Source of the DNA: Methylaequor sp002691245
Lineage (GTDB): Bacteria > Pseudomonadota > Alphaproteobacteria > Methylaequorales > Methylaequoraceae
Length of the DNA: 64,000 nt
Reading direction: 5' to 3'
Assembly: GCA_002691245.1 (NCBI GenBank)
Contig: NZHH01000028.1
Location: 14,120-78,119 of the forward strand
Each line of letters begins with the position of its first letter. The stretch's first letter is position 1. The notes beneath the pieces were generated by a model. It did no database searches, was not told the DNA's origin, and was given only the letters and a program-made list of their open reading frames with translations. A program made the translations under genes and the position numbers. Shown here piece after piece: positions 1 to 9,429 of this stretch.

Positions 1-255
1 TTGAACAACGTAAAATGTTAATTCTCCGTCGTTTTTTAACACAGGAATCGCATTCTTCATTCGAGGAAAAAAGTAAAAACTTTGTCTAAAGTTACTTTTT
101 TTTTTCTCTTTGTCTTGAAAAAAAACTTCATAAATGATTTGTTTCCCTTCTTTGTGAGGAAAATAACTTTGATTGAATTTGCAGGATGGAATAATAAAAA
201 ACAATAAGTAAAATAAAATTAATCTTTTATATTTAATTTTTTCGAAAGTTTTCAT
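1..255 (-). CDS. putative lipoprotein, C-terminus cut by window edge
   Basis: An open frame of 85 codons runs from an ATG at 255 off the left edge. The N-terminus has lysines and then a hydrophobic stretch ending in FFIIPSC. This is a plausible lipoprotein signal with the lipidated cysteine at residue 25, so I infer a membrane-anchored envelope protein. The rest is lysine- and phenylalanine-rich and I do not recognise a family. The ATG sits 4 bases after the gmhA stop and is preceded by AGGAGA, a good ribosome binding site inside the end of gmhA, so it is the last visible gene of that unit. Function unknown. Confidence 0.6.
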   Translation of the reverse strand, partial: MKTFEKIKYKRLILFYLLFFIIPSCKFNQSYFPHKEGKQIIYEVFFQDKEKKKSNFRQSFYFFPRMKNAIPVLKNDGELTFYVVQ

Positions 256-259
256 TGAT

Positions 260-865
260 TTATCTCTCCTCTTTAACCAGTGGGCAAAGGTTTAGTCGAA
301 ATTCTATGGCATTACAAAGCATTTGACCAATAAGAATATGACTTTCCTGTATTCTTGAAGTATTCATTGCATGTATAGAGATAATTTCATCAGTAATCTT
401 TTCAATATTCTTTGTATTCTTTCCCGTAAAAATTATTGATTTCATCCCATTTTCACTTGCATATTTCAACCCATTTAACACATTTTTACTTTTTCCAGAA
501 GTTGAAATACCAATTACCACATCTCCCTCTCTACCCAGTGCTTCTAATTGTCTTGCAAATAATTTTTCAAAGCCCAGATCATTAGCAATAGCAGTCAAGG
601 TTGAAGTATCTGTTACAAGTGATAAAGCTGGTATTGCCTTTCTGTCTTTAGAAAATCTTACTGTCAATTCTGTAGATAAATGTTGGGCATCTGAGGCACT
701 ACCACCATTTCCAAAGAAAATGATTTTATTATCTTGTTTTATTGCATTGCAGCAAATTTCTACCAAATTTAAAAAATTATCTTGCAAGTTATTTCTCACC
801 TTTTCGATTATTTGTTGATGTTCAAGTATCTGAGTGTGAAAAAAATCTTTTACTTCTTTATTCAT
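260..865 (-). CDS. gmhA: phosphoheptose isomerase (SIS domain)
   Basis: Expected to convert sedoheptulose 7-phosphate to D-glycero-D-manno-heptose 7-phosphate, the first step of ADP-heptose synthesis for the LPS inner core, in the cytosol. The 201-aa length fits GmhA. A single SIS domain carries the phosphate-binding loop GNGGSASDAQH near residues 52-62, then TDTSTLTAIAND, STSGKSKNV and the C-terminal RIQESHILIGQ, which supplies the Glu/His pair of the active site. The ATG lies only 6 bases after the CCA end of a tRNA-Arg gene and has no Shine-Dalgarno sequence. Its message is therefore probably made by processing of a tRNA-containing transcript, or is effectively leaderless. Neighbours encoding lipid A deacylases agree with an LPS role. 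DiaA-like SIS proteins are a less likely alternative. Confidence 0.88.
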   Translation of the reverse strand: MNKEVKDFFHTQILEHQQIIEKVRNNLQDNFLNLVEICCNAIKQDNKIIFFGNGGSASDAQHLSTELTVRFSKDRKAIPALSLVTDTSTLTAIANDLGFEKLFARQLEALGREGDVVIGISTSGKSKNVLNGLKYASENGMKSIIFTGKNTKNIEKITDEIISIHAMNTSRIQESHILIGQMLCNAIEFRLNLCPLVKEER

Positions 866-871
866 ATTTTT

Positions 872-947
872 TGGTGATCTTATCTGGGTTCGAACCAGAA
901 ACTAATCCTTAGGAGGGATTTGTTATATCCAGTTTAACTATAAGACC
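872..947 (-). tRNA. tRNA-Arg, anticodon CCT
   Basis: Read on the minus strand, a 76-nt cloverleaf folds. The acceptor arms GGTCTTA/TAAGATC pair with one G-U. The D arm is GTTA/TAAC, the anticodon stem AATCC/GGATT with loop CTCCTAA, and the T arm TCTGG-TTCGAAC-CCAGA. The discriminator is A and the CCA is encoded. Loop positions 34-36 are CCT, reading the arginine codon AGG. It is packed between the first pagL-like stop (5 bases upstream) and the gmhA start (6 bases downstream), all on one strand, so it is probably cotranscribed with protein genes. Confidence 0.93.
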
Positions 948-952
948 CTCCC

Positions 953-1465
953 TTACTTTCCAATTGGTATTTGATATTTCAAGACTAAAGTTTCTGAGCC
1001 TGGGTTTTTTTTGCCACTATCAGCATTTGAGATATGGAAAATTCCCACTCCAACTCTGGCATTATTTTTAAATCTATAAAAAATATCAATTCCTATGTAA
1101 AACTCTAATGGGTTTCCAGCTTTTATTTCATTACCATCTTTATAATATCCACATGCTAGACTTGGTGTGGCAACGAAATTTTTTTTCTTACCATAATAAC
1201 CATCTATCCCAAATCCACCATATGCATAATATGCATTTTCATTTGTTCCTAAAAAACCAACAAAAGGTTTGATCAAATTAAACATTTTTTTCCCACTGTG
1301 AATTTCTAAATTCATCATACCAGATTGATCATTATGAGGAGGAGAACCATCCTCCATATAATTAAATATTCCAAGACCAACTGAAAATCTAGACGAGTCT
1401 TTTGATTTTGCCTCAAAACTCGCTAAAACAAACAAAACTAAAAATATTTGGAATACTGTTTTCAT
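953..1465 (-). CDS. pagL: PagL-type lipid A 3-O-deacylase, copy 1
   Basis: Outer-membrane beta-barrel esterase expected to remove the 3-O acyl chain from lipid A. The 170-aa protein has a signal peptide (about residues 1-20) and then beta-barrel-like sequence rich in aromatic and glycine residues. Near the C-terminus the motif FHISNADSGKKNPGSE places His144, Ser146 and Glu158 with the spacing (0, +2, +14) of the known PagL catalytic triad His126/Ser128/Glu140 in Pseudomonas. It ends in a short barrel strand. The adjacent upstream gene is a paralogue, so this is a tandem duplication. Its stop lies 5 bases from the tRNA-Arg gene. The enzyme family is clear; the exact lipid A position cut is inferred. 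Confidence 0.82.
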   Translation of the reverse strand: MKTVFQIFLVLFVLASFEAKSKDSSRFSVGLGIFNYMEDGSPPHNDQSGMMNLEIHSGKKMFNLIKPFVGFLGTNENAYYAYGGFGIDGYYGKKKNFVATPSLACGYYKDGNEIKAGNPLEFYIGIDIFYRFKNNARVGVGIFHISNADSGKKNPGSETLVLKYQIPIGK

Positions 1466-1469
1466 AAAT

Positions 1470-1985
1470 TTAAAATGGAATATGATATTTAAAGATTAAT
1501 TGCTCAGAACCTGGATTTCTATATCCCAATCCTGCATTTGATATGTGAAAAACACCCACTCCTACTCTAACATTATTTTTAAATCTGTAAGTAATGTCAG
1601 CTCCACTTCTAAATTCTAATGTATGTCCCAGTCTAATTTGGTCACCATCCTCGTAAATTCCCGCGGCAAGACTTGGTGATAAAAGAAAGCATTTGCATTT
1701 CAAAAAGTATAAATCTGTCGAAAGGCCAAAATAACCATAATATGCATCTTCGTCTGTTCCAAGGAACCCAATAAAAGGCTTGATAAAACCGAATGCTTTT
1801 TTTCTTGAAAAATATTCAAAATTATAAGCAACTGATGATTGATTGAAATTATCGCTTCCATGTTTCATAAAATTATATATACCTCCTCCTAAAGCAATCC
1901 TATTTTTATTGTCTTTAGCCAATAAATTTCCACTTACAAAAGTCAAAGGTATAATTATACCAAAAATGCCCAAATAATTTCTCAT
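1470..1985 (-). CDS. pagL: PagL-type lipid A 3-O-deacylase, copy 2
   Basis: Paralogue of the downstream gene, 171 aa, with a hydrophobic signal peptide (residues 1-23, ending LLA/KD). It carries the same triad motif, FHISNAGLGYRNPGSE: His147, Ser149, Glu161. Blocks such as FIKPFIGFLGTDEDAYYGY are shared with copy 1, while the N-terminal part and the loops have diverged. This suggests an old duplication rather than a recent one. It is the first gene of the minus-strand unit and is divided from the divergent M48 protease gene by only about 41 bases, which must hold both promoters. Possible explanations for two copies are different acyl specificities or expression conditions; the sequence does not say. 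Confidence 0.82.
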   Translation of the reverse strand: MRNYLGIFGIIIPLTFVSGNLLAKDNKNRIALGGGIYNFMKHGSDNFNQSSVAYNFEYFSRKKAFGFIKPFIGFLGTDEDAYYGYFGLSTDLYFLKCKCFLLSPSLAAGIYEDGDQIRLGHTLEFRSGADITYRFKNNVRVGVGVFHISNAGLGYRNPGSEQLIFKYHIPF

Positions 1986-2026
1986 TTATTTTTTACAATA
2001 ACGTTTAAACAAACTATCATCTAATC

Positions 2027-3475
2027 ATGAAAAATAAAATTAATTATTACTTTTTATCTGTTTGCTTTCTTGCTTCATGTCTTACACTTTACAGTTGTCA
2101 GAATAATCCAGCTACAGGAAGAAATGAAATTAATTTAATGTCAACAGAAGAAGAGGATAAAATTGGAAAAAGCGAACATCAAAAAATATTGGAACAATTT
2201 GGAGGTGAATATCAAGATTTAAAAATTAAAAACTATATTGACAGCTTAGGAAATTTTCTTGTTAGCACCTCAGAACTACCAGATAAAGAATTTAAATTTA
2301 CAATACTGAATACTCCGATCATAAATGCATTTGCTCTNCCTGGGGGTTATATTTATTTAACAAGGGGATTGATATATTTGTGTCAAAATGAGGCTCAACT
2401 TGCTGGAGTGATTGCTCACGAGATTGGGCACATTACAGCAAGACATACAGCAAAAAGATACACTAAAACAGTGGGTACAAAAGTGCTTTTTCAAGTATTG
2501 AGTGTTTTGTCAAAAAATAATTTTGTAAACAATCTTTTAGGACAATCAGCACAACTTTTTCTTCTTTCATATTCAAGATCTCAGGAATACCAAGCTGATC
2601 AATTAGCAGTACGATATATGACTAGAGCTGGTTTTGACCCTAAAGAGATGGCCAACTTTCTTTCATTGATGGAAAGATACTCTATTATGCAAAGGAAAAT
2701 TCTCAAAATAGATGAAAATGTNTCAGAGCTTCTAAAAACTCATCCAAATTCATCTAAAAGAGTNAATGAAGTTATTTCAAATTATAAAGGGAGAATTCCT
2801 TTGAATCCAATAGTTGGTAAGGACATCTTCCTTAAAAAAATTGATGGTATTTCTTATGGTCACAAAACTGAAGATGGATTTTTTTTAAAAAATACATTTA
2901 TACACAAACCATTGAAGATAAAATTTAATTTTGATGAAGATTTTTACTTTTTAAATTACCCGAAAGCGCTTATAGGCTCTTCAAATGATAAAACAAAAAT
3001 AGTATTTGATCTTGATGAAACCAAAGAANTTAATGANTCAAATTATCTNGAAAAATGGATTAGAGTCNCAAAAAAGAAGATTGAAAANGCTGAATTATTC
3101 ACCAATAATCAATTTTCAGTATTTAAAGCAAAAGTAAAAAAAGATAAAAAAACTTTTATCGTTGCATTNCTTAAAAATAAAGAAAGTTTGATTTACAGGT
3201 TTTTACTTATTACCGATGACAAAGAAATTCAAAAGTATAGACGAAAATTTGATGACATTGTTTATTCTTTTTCTGGTATTGATGACACGGAGCTAGAAAG
3301 ATTAAAACCTCCTATAATAAAAATCATAACTGCATCACCCAAGCCAGATTACAAAGAAGAACTGATCAACAAACTAAATATTCAATCAAAACACTCTGAG
3401 AAGATATTTAACACGATAAATAATCTTGATGAAAGGCAATTAGACACCGAGAGAAAGCTGAAAATTATCTATTGA
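2027..3475 (+). CDS. M48 family zinc metalloprotease, lipoprotein
   Basis: Periplasmic zinc endopeptidase of the Ste24/BepA-like M48 group, probably for outer-membrane protein quality control. The N-terminal signal ends in LTLYSC, a lipobox with Cys24. The catalytic HEIGH motif is at residues 131-135 and the third zinc ligand is Glu187 in SQEYQAD. A C-terminal domain of about 200 residues without TPR features follows. At 482 aa it is complete. Nine N bases lie in the gene: seven at third and two at first codon positions, so they look like strain polymorphism. Its 3' end overlaps the convergent carD end by 7 bases. M48-carD-fdxA-helicase neighbourhood is familiar from alphaproteobacteria. Confidence 0.85.
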   Translation: MKNKINYYFLSVCFLASCLTLYSCQNNPATGRNEINLMSTEEEDKIGKSEHQKILEQFGGEYQDLKIKNYIDSLGNFLVSTSELPDKEFKFTILNTPIINAFAXPGGYIYLTRGLIYLCQNEAQLAGVIAHEIGHITARHTAKRYTKTVGTKVLFQVLSVLSKNNFVNNLLGQSAQLFLLSYSRSQEYQADQLAVRYMTRAGFDPKEMANFLSLMERYSIMQRKILKIDENXSELLKTHPNSSKRXNEVISNYKGRIPLNPIVGKDIFLKKIDGISYGHKTEDGFFLKNTFIHKPLKIKFNFDEDFYFLNYPKALIGSSNDKTKIVFDLDETKEXNXSNYXEKWIRVXKKKIEXAELFTNNQFSVFKAKVKKDKKTFIVAXLKNKESLIYRFLLITDDKEIQKYRRKFDDIVYSFSGIDDTELERLKPPIIKIITASPKPDYKEELINKLNIQSKHSEKIFNTINNLDERQLDTERKLKIIY

Positions 3476-3969
3476 TTTAATAGTTCCTCTAATTTACCTT
3501 TAGCTTCTTTTTTCTCAAGATTCTGAACTGCTGCATATTCATTACTTAAACGGTTTAGAGCGGTTAGATAAATCTGTCTCTCTGAGTATGATTGTTGTTC
3601 TAGAGAGTCTTCTTTTTTGTGCAAATCTCTTACTACTTCTGCTATTAAAACTGGATCTCCGCTATTTATATTTTTTTCATATTCTTTTGCTCTTTTAATC
3701 CACATATCTTTTTTAATAGCNGGTTTTTCTGCAAGAACNTCTANAGCTTTTGAAAGTCTATTTTTATTACTAAGTTTTCTTAAACCAGAGCTNGANGCTT
3801 TACTTTTAGGTATTCTCAACTTCATTTTGTCTTGTTTAAAATTAATTAAAATNAAATCTTGATTAGCACCATCAATNTCATANGTATCAAAATTCTCNAT
3901 TTCNCCAACACCATAAGTTGGGTACACTACTAGGTCTCCAATATCTAATTCTAGTTCTTTTTTTTTCAA
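3469..3969 (-). CDS. carD: CarD/CdnL family RNA polymerase-binding regulator
   Basis: Small transcription factor that binds the RNA polymerase beta subunit and stabilises open complexes at many promoters. The 166-aa protein starts with the CarD/TRCF RNAP-interaction domain (DIGDLVVYPTYGV near residue 10) and continues into a basic, helical DNA-binding C-terminal half. There is no ATG at the right place. I use a TTG start at 3969 because GGAGA (complement of 3974-3978) sits about 5 bases upstream and the resulting N-terminus fits the family. Eleven or more Ns affect the protein, so several residues cannot be read. It follows fdxA and the helicase on the same strand. Confidence 0.82.
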   Translation of the reverse strand: MKKKELELDIGDLVVYPTYGVXEXENFDXYXIDGANQDXILINFKQDKMKLRIPKSKXXSSGLRKLSNKNRLSKAXXVLAEKXAIKKDMWIKRAKEYEKNINSGDPVLIAEVVRDLHKKEDSLEQQSYSERQIYLTALNRLSNEYAAVQNLEKKEAKGKLEELLNQ

Positions 3970-4034
3970 ANTTTCTCCAATAAAATTAATTTTGTGNANT
4001 ATATATTAGATNAACAAAATTNTAAAGATAATTA

Positions 4035-4373
4035 TTATGAACCCTTACCTGGGTTAGGACTAAANTGCTTTTCGAATTTATTCTTTACNTCTTTCCAGTT
4101 NTCTCTGTCTTCAGGTGGNGTNCCCATTTTGTTNATGTTTGGCCATTTTTCAGCATANTCTCTNTTTATNTCAAGCCATTTTTNAGCANCTTCACNTGNA
4201 TCATCACTAATNGCTTCTACAGGACATTCTGGTTCACAAACACCACAATCAATNCATTCGTCAGGGTGAATAACAAGACAATTTTCGCCTTCGTAAAAGC
4301 AGTCTACGGGACATACCTCCACACAATCCATAAACTTACATTTTACACAAGCATCCTTTACAACATATGCCAT
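4035..4373 (-). CDS. fdxA: FdxA-type 7Fe ferredoxin
   Basis: Small electron carrier with one 3Fe-4S and one 4Fe-4S cluster. The 112-aa sequence starts [17 protein letters not shown] and has the cysteine series C9, C12, C17, C21 followed by a second group ([13 protein letters not shown]), as in Azotobacter-type ferredoxin I. The C-terminal extension of about 45 residues is also normal for FdxA. It lies between the helicase gene (58 bases upstream) and carD on one strand, a conserved arrangement in alphaproteobacteria. In many relatives an S4 RNA-binding gene sits between the helicase and fdxA; none is seen here. Electron partners are not shown by the context. Confidence 0.88.
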   Translation of the reverse strand: MAYVVKDACVKCKFMDCVEVCPVDCFYEGENCLVIHPDEXIDCGVCEPECPVEXISDDXXEXAXKWLXIXRXYAEKWPNXNKMXXPPEDRXNWKXVKNKFEKXFSPNPGKGS

Positions 4374-4431
4374 AGGTCTTTATATAGAACAGATAATGAA
4401 GTTATTCAAGGTAATTAGAATACAATTTCAA

Positions 4432-6768
4432 TTAGATAATTTTTTTTGGATTATTATAGAAAATCTTTTCAAACTCATTATTAGGATTAAACACCGATTT
4501 TTTTTTTTTAAAAAAATAAACCCGACTTGAGAGATTTTCAAAATAGCTATACTCAATAAGAAAGTTTTTCTTTTTTAGCTTGAGNGGNTAAAAGCCTAAC
4601 CTTTCAAAAAATGTTATTTTGGAATANANCTTATTTCTTTCATTAAGAATAAAGATTTTTTCTTCAATAAAATTATCTAATAAATCTTTAAAATATATAT
4701 TTATTAACATCTGTTTAAAAAAANTATTTCCNTTAAATTTGTTGTAAAAAAAAATTATACCAACCCTGAATCCAAGTGCTTTATATTCATTTAATTCCTT
4801 TGTTTGGAGTTGGTTGAAAAAANNGCTAATTAATTTCTTTTTACAATGTCCTAAATTTTCTATCAATGAAAAATTAATTGCTCTNGATGCATTTGTTTTT
4901 GTATTCCATTCTTTNATCTCATTTATAAAAGGCAAATCTNTTTTCATTCTATAAATNAAATAATCNTTCAATTTCTTTTNAATTTCTTCNTNGAACTTTA
5001 TGAAATACTTATCAACTAAAATTTTTATTTTTGGATTGCATACTTCTTTTCCCTTAATAAATTTTCCAACAATCTGATTTTCCCAAGTAATTGAACCATC
5101 AACAGTAAAGTCGAAACCTTTGAATTTAGCCTTAATAAAATTATTTTTTATTTGAGAGCTAATAAAATTTAGATTTTCTTCTAAAATTTTATTATTAAAA
5201 ATATTTTTACTATACTTAAAAGTGGAATTAATTTTAAAATTAAATCCATCTATGAATCCAATTTTTTGTTGACCAAAATATATAGTTCTTTTCTCTAATC
5301 TGACTATATTTTTTTTTTGTATTAGTTGGGTATGCTCTGTAAATTCAATACTTTTAAATTCACCAATAAATTGTGATATCAACTCTTCGTGTAATTTTTT
5401 TGAAAGATTGAATTCTAATTCTTTAACCTTATTTTGAAACTTATTTTCACTTTCTATCCAATTTCTTTTAAAAGAAATAAAAGACCAAATTCTAACCTGC
5501 GATATTTTATAATTTAATTCTGATATTTTGCTAGAATACTTTTTTATATCTTTCAGATTAATATAAACCCATTCATCAGGAATATTATTTTTCTCACTAA
5601 TTAAATATGTAAAAACTTTTTTNAGAAATCTTGTATGATATTCATCAAGATTTTTTGAGTAGTCAGGNATACTACAAACNTCCCAAAGTTTTTTAAGATT
5701 ATAAAATTTTGATACANTTTTTTTAANGACNTTATCCTCTAAAAAAATTCTTAAATATCTATGNTCATTTCCATTTTTCTTCAACTTGAAATAATTTTCT
5801 TGAGGATATTTTGATAGAGACTTNAATAAATCCTCAGGNGATGTAAAGGANAGTTTTTTGTTTCTCCAAAAAATTNTTGTTATTTCTGTATATTCATANT
5901 TTTCAACAAAATTAATAATATTNTTATCTAATTTTTTTAANTTACAAGTAGTACCAAAGAAGCCNTCATTCGAAAACCTTCCTGCTCTACCGGCAATTTG
6001 TGANATTTCGTCCAACCNCAAAAACCTTTCGTTTAAACCATCAAATTTTTTAAGACNTGAAAAAAAAATGTTTTTAATATCTAAATTTAANCCCATACCA
6101 ATAGCGTCTGTTGCAACTATATAATCTACTTTCCTTTCTTCAAATAATTTAACTTGAGCATTTCTTACATCAGGTGATAAGGCACCCAAAACCACCGAGA
6201 CACCACCGTGTGACTGTTTAATTTTATTCGCTATTTCGTAAACATCTATTTGAGAGAACGCAATTATAGCAGATCTCTTTGGTAATCTAGTAATATTTTT
6301 GTATCCAATAAATGATAATCTTGACAAGCGTGGTTTGTTATTAATTATAATATTAGGATAAATCTCTCTTAATATTTTTTCCATACTTTGNGAACCAAGA
6401 TAAAGAGTTTCTTTGGTTCCATGCATNTTCAAAATTTTTTCAGTAAATATGTATCCCCTATCATAATCTGAAGCCATTTGGACTTCNTCTATTGCAACAA
6501 ATTCAAAATTTAGATTTTCTGGAATTGACTCAACTGTACAAAAAAAATATTTTGCATTTTCTGGAATAATCTTTTCTTCACCCGTAATCAATGCCACGAG
6601 ATTATCTTTAAATATTTTTCTAGCTTTTTCAAAATTTTCTCTAGCCAACAAACGTAATGGAAAACCAATAACCCCAGAATTATAGCTATACAGCTTTTGT
6701 ATTGCTGCGAAGGTTTTTCCAGTATTAGTAGGGCCTAGATAGGCTGAAATTTTTTTTTTCCTCATCAA
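4432..6768 (-). CDS. SUV3-like ATP-dependent RNA helicase
   Basis: Superfamily 2 helicase related to mitochondrial SUV3, likely working in RNA processing or decay. Residues 12-19 form Walker A (GPTNTGKT). Motif II follows near residue 93 (the Asp of the DEVQ-like box is masked by N), the second RecA domain contains the VATDAIGM region, and motif VI is QIAGRAGRF near residue 270. The remaining ~450 residues are lysine- and phenylalanine-rich with no further recognised domain. At 778 aa it is shorter than many alphaproteobacterial homologues, which I remember as around 1000 aa. Start is an ATG-ATG pair; the second Met is equally possible. The gene is dense in N bases in its central and 3' parts. 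It begins 14 bases after acnA. Confidence 0.8.
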   Translation of the reverse strand: MMRKKKISAYLGPTNTGKTFAAIQKLYSYNSGVIGFPLRLLARENFEKARKIFKDNLVALITGEEKIIPENAKYFFCTVESIPENLNFEFVAIXEVQMASDYDRGYIFTEKILXMHGTKETLYLGXQSMEKILREIYPNIIINNKPRLSRLSFIGYKNITRLPKRSAIIAFSQIDVYEIANKIKQSHGGVSVVLGALSPDVRNAQVKLFEERKVDYIVATDAIGMXLNLDIKNIFFSXLKKFDGLNERFLXLDEXSQIAGRAGRFSNXGFFGTTCXLKKLDXNIINFVEXYEYTEITXIFWRNKKXSFTXPEDLXKSLSKYPQENYFKLKKNGNXHRYLRIFLEDXVXKKXVSKFYNLKKLWXVCSXPDYSKNLDEYHTRFXKKVFTYLISEKNNIPDEWVYINLKDIKKYSSKISELNYKISQVRIWSFISFKRNWIESENKFQNKVKELEFNLSKKLHEELISQFIGEFKSIEFTEHTQLIQKKNIVRLEKRTIYFGQQKIGFIDGFNFKINSTFKYSKNIFNNKILEENLNFISSQIKNNFIKAKFKGFDFTVDGSITWENQIVGKFIKGKEVCNPKIKILVDKYFIKFXEEIXKKLXDYXIYRMKXDLPFINEXKEWNTKTNAXRAINFSLIENLGHCKKKLISXFFNQLQTKELNEYKALGFRVGIIFFYNKFXGNXFFKQMLINIYFKDLLDNFIEEKIFILNERNKXYSKITFFERLGFXXLKLKKKNFLIEYSYFENLSSRVYFFKKKKSVFNPNNEFEKIFYNNPKKII

Positions 6769-6782
6769 TTTTAGAGTTTTCT

Positions 6783-9386
6783 TTAAATTTTATCTAAAAC
6801 ATAGGGTAAAATTCCATCTTTTTTAAAATATTTAATTTCATTTTCAGTATCTATTCTTGATAAAACTTCAATGTAAANAATTTTTCCGTTCTCTAGCTCC
6901 ACTTTAATTTCTTTTTTTACATTTGGTTCATTTAAATACTNNCTTAGTTTGCCTAAATTAAAAATTTCNNCACCAACNAATTTNAAATCNTCTAAATCAC
7001 AACTNACTAATTGCAATGGCAAGACTCCCATTCCAACCAAATTAGACCTATGAATTCTCTCAAAACTCTCTGCAATTACAGCTTTAATTCCAAGAAGTCT
7101 TGTACCTTTAGCTGCCCAATCCCTTGACGATCCTGTTCCATATTCTTTTCCTGCTAAAACAACAAGCGGCACATTTTCTTCTTTATATTTTTTTGCTATT
7201 TCGTAAATTTCTCCCTCGTTTTTTGTNGGAAAATGTTTCGTATAACCCCCTGATTGTTGTACAATTTTGTTTTGAATCCTTATATTAGCAAATGTTCCTC
7301 TTGTCATAATCTCATGATTACCTCTTCTTGAACCAAAAGAATTAAATTGATCCTCTTTAATCTGTCTTTCACTTAAATACTTTCCTGCTGAACTATTTTC
7401 TTTTATTACTCCAGCCGGAGATATGTGGTCAGTCGTAATTGAATCGCCTAAAATTAGTAATGGTCTGGCTTTCAAATCAACATCGATATCATTTTTTTCT
7501 TGTTCTAAAAATGGGGGTTTTTTTATATATGTTGACGTAAGAGACCATTCATATGTCGAAGATTTTTTAACATTAAGTTTTTCCCATTCNATNTCGCCCT
7601 TGAAAATATCAGAATAATTTTTTTCNTAAAANCCNCNCTTAATAGATTTCTTTAGAATNTTTTCGACCTCAAATTTTGATGGCCATAAATCTTTAAAAAA
7701 GATANTTTTTCCATTTATATTACATAAAGGATCGTTTTTTATATCTAAGTCNACTCTTCCAGCTAACGCNTATAAAACGACAAGAGGTGGNGATGCAAGA
7801 AAATTAGATTTTATATAAGGATGAATCCTGCCNTCAAAATTTCGATTTCCNGAAATAACACTACATACATTAAGATCCTCTTTTANGATCTNATCACTTA
7901 CTTTTTTATCAAGTGGNCCTGAGTTTCCTATACAAGTAGTACAACCATATCCTATTATATTAAATCCTAATTGATCAAGAAATCCCATCAANTTTGATTC
8001 TTTTAAATATTTATNCACAACTTTGCTTCCTGGCGCAAAGGAAGTTTTTACCCACCAAGGAATTTTTAATCCTAAATTAATTGCTCTTTTAGCAATTAAA
8101 CCAGCCATGATCAAAACTGAAGGGTTTGAAGTGTTCGTACAACTTGTTATAGCTGCAATACAAACTTTGCCGTGTGATAATTTATCGTTATTTTTAACGT
8201 ATGACTTTTCTTTATTTTCCAAAGTTTCAGAAAATATTTTAGCAACTTGCCTTAAATTTATTCTATCTTGTGGTCTTTTTGGTCCTGAAACACAGGGTTC
8301 AATTTTATTTAAAAATATATCTATTTTTTTGTTATANTTAATTTTTTCATCACCGTTTCTCCATATTTTCTGTTTTTTTGCATATGACTCAACAATTTTA
8401 ATGTGTTTTTTTGCTCTTCCAGTTATGTTTAAATAATCAAGAGTTTCTTGGTCTATTGGGAAAAAACCACAGGTAGCTCCATATTCTGGTGCCATATTAG
8501 AAATTGTTGATCTTTCGGATAAACTCAAGTTATTCAATCCTTGTCCATAAAATTCTACAAATTTGCCAACCACGCCCAATTTTCTCAATCTCTCGGTTAT
8601 ATTTAGAACAAGGTCTGTTGCTGTGAGTCCATCTTTTAATTTGCCAATTAAATTTACCCCTACGACTTCTGGAATCTGCATTGATATTGGCTGTCCTAAC
8701 ATTACAGCCTCCGCTTCAATTCCACCCACACCCCAACCAAGAACTGATAAAGCATTCACCATTGTAGTGTGACTGTCAGTGCCTACAACCGAATCTAAAA
8801 AAAGAAGATTTTTTTTTAAATTTACTATTTGAGCCAAAAATTCAANATTAATTTGGTGACATATTCCTGAACCTGGTGGAAATAAAAAAAAATTTTTAAG
8901 CGAACCTTGGGCCCATTTTAATAATTTATATCGCTCAAAGTTCCTTTCATATTCTTTCTTAACATTTAAATTCAAAGAATTGTGTCTTGAAGAACTATCA
9001 ACATTAATTGAGTGATCAATTATCAAACTTACAGGTACAACAGGATTAACCTTTTCTGGATTTTCACCCTTACTTTTTACTTTGTCTCTCATAGCGGCTA
9101 GATCTGCAACAGCAGGAACTCCAGTATAATCCTGCATTAAAACACGACTTGGGGAAAATAGAATCTCCTCTCCAGTTTTCTGATTTATTAAGTTATTTAT
9201 TTCTTTTTCACTTATGTGAAGTTCATCTTTTTTTCTAATTAAATTCTCAAGAAGAACTCTGTAAGAAAATGGTAAACTTTCTAATTCAAAATTTAATAAT
9301 TTTTCAGCTTTCTCTAAACTGACAATATCAAATGCTTTTCTTTCAATTTTTAAAGTATCAATAAATTTATTAGTTGTTAGATTCAT
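6783..9386 (-). CDS. acnA: aconitate hydratase A
   Basis: TCA-cycle enzyme interconverting citrate and isocitrate, cytosolic, with a 4Fe-4S cluster. The 867-aa protein belongs to the AcnA/IRP1 branch. Cluster ligands are visible as Cys416 (SCTNTSNPS) and Cys482/Cys485 ([11 protein letters not shown]), with the same 66 and 3 spacing as in E. coli AcnA. The swivel domain near residues 690-790 contains [11 protein letters not shown]. The start ATG at 9386 faces the divergent ccmA gene across 43 bases. Many N bases lie in the 3' half, again mostly leaving the frame readable. Confidence 0.95.
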   Translation of the reverse strand: MNLTTNKFIDTLKIERKAFDIVSLEKAEKLLNFELESLPFSYRVLLENLIRKKDELHISEKEINNLINQKTGEEILFSPSRVLMQDYTGVPAVADLAAMRDKVKSKGENPEKVNPVVPVSLIIDHSINVDSSSRHNSLNLNVKKEYERNFERYKLLKWAQGSLKNFFLFPPGSGICHQINXEFLAQIVNLKKNLLFLDSVVGTDSHTTMVNALSVLGWGVGGIEAEAVMLGQPISMQIPEVVGVNLIGKLKDGLTATDLVLNITERLRKLGVVGKFVEFYGQGLNNLSLSERSTISNMAPEYGATCGFFPIDQETLDYLNITGRAKKHIKIVESYAKKQKIWRNGDEKIXYNKKIDIFLNKIEPCVSGPKRPQDRINLRQVAKIFSETLENKEKSYVKNNDKLSHGKVCIAAITSCTNTSNPSVLIMAGLIAKRAINLGLKIPWWVKTSFAPGSKVVXKYLKESXLMGFLDQLGFNIIGYGCTTCIGNSXPLDKKVSDXIXKEDLNVCSVIXGNRNFXGRIHPYIKSNFLAXPPLVVLXALAGRXDLDIKNDPLCNINGKXIFFKDLWPSKFEVEXILKKSIKXXFXEKNYSDIFKGXXEWEKLNVKKSSTYEWSLTSTYIKKPPFLEQEKNDIDVDLKARPLLILGDSITTDHISPAGVIKENSSAGKYLSERQIKEDQFNSFGSRRGNHEIMTRGTFANIRIQNKIVQQSGGYTKHFXTKNEGEIYEIAKKYKEENVPLVVLAGKEYGTGSSRDWAAKGTRLLGIKAVIAESFERIHRSNLVGMGVLPLQLXSCDLXDXKXVGXEIFNLGKLXXYLNEPNVKKEIKVELENGKIXYIEVLSRIDTENEIKYFKKDGILPYVLDKI

Positions 9387-9429
9387 TTTCTTCTCTAATG
9401 TTTATTATAAATATAAAAAAAATAATTGC

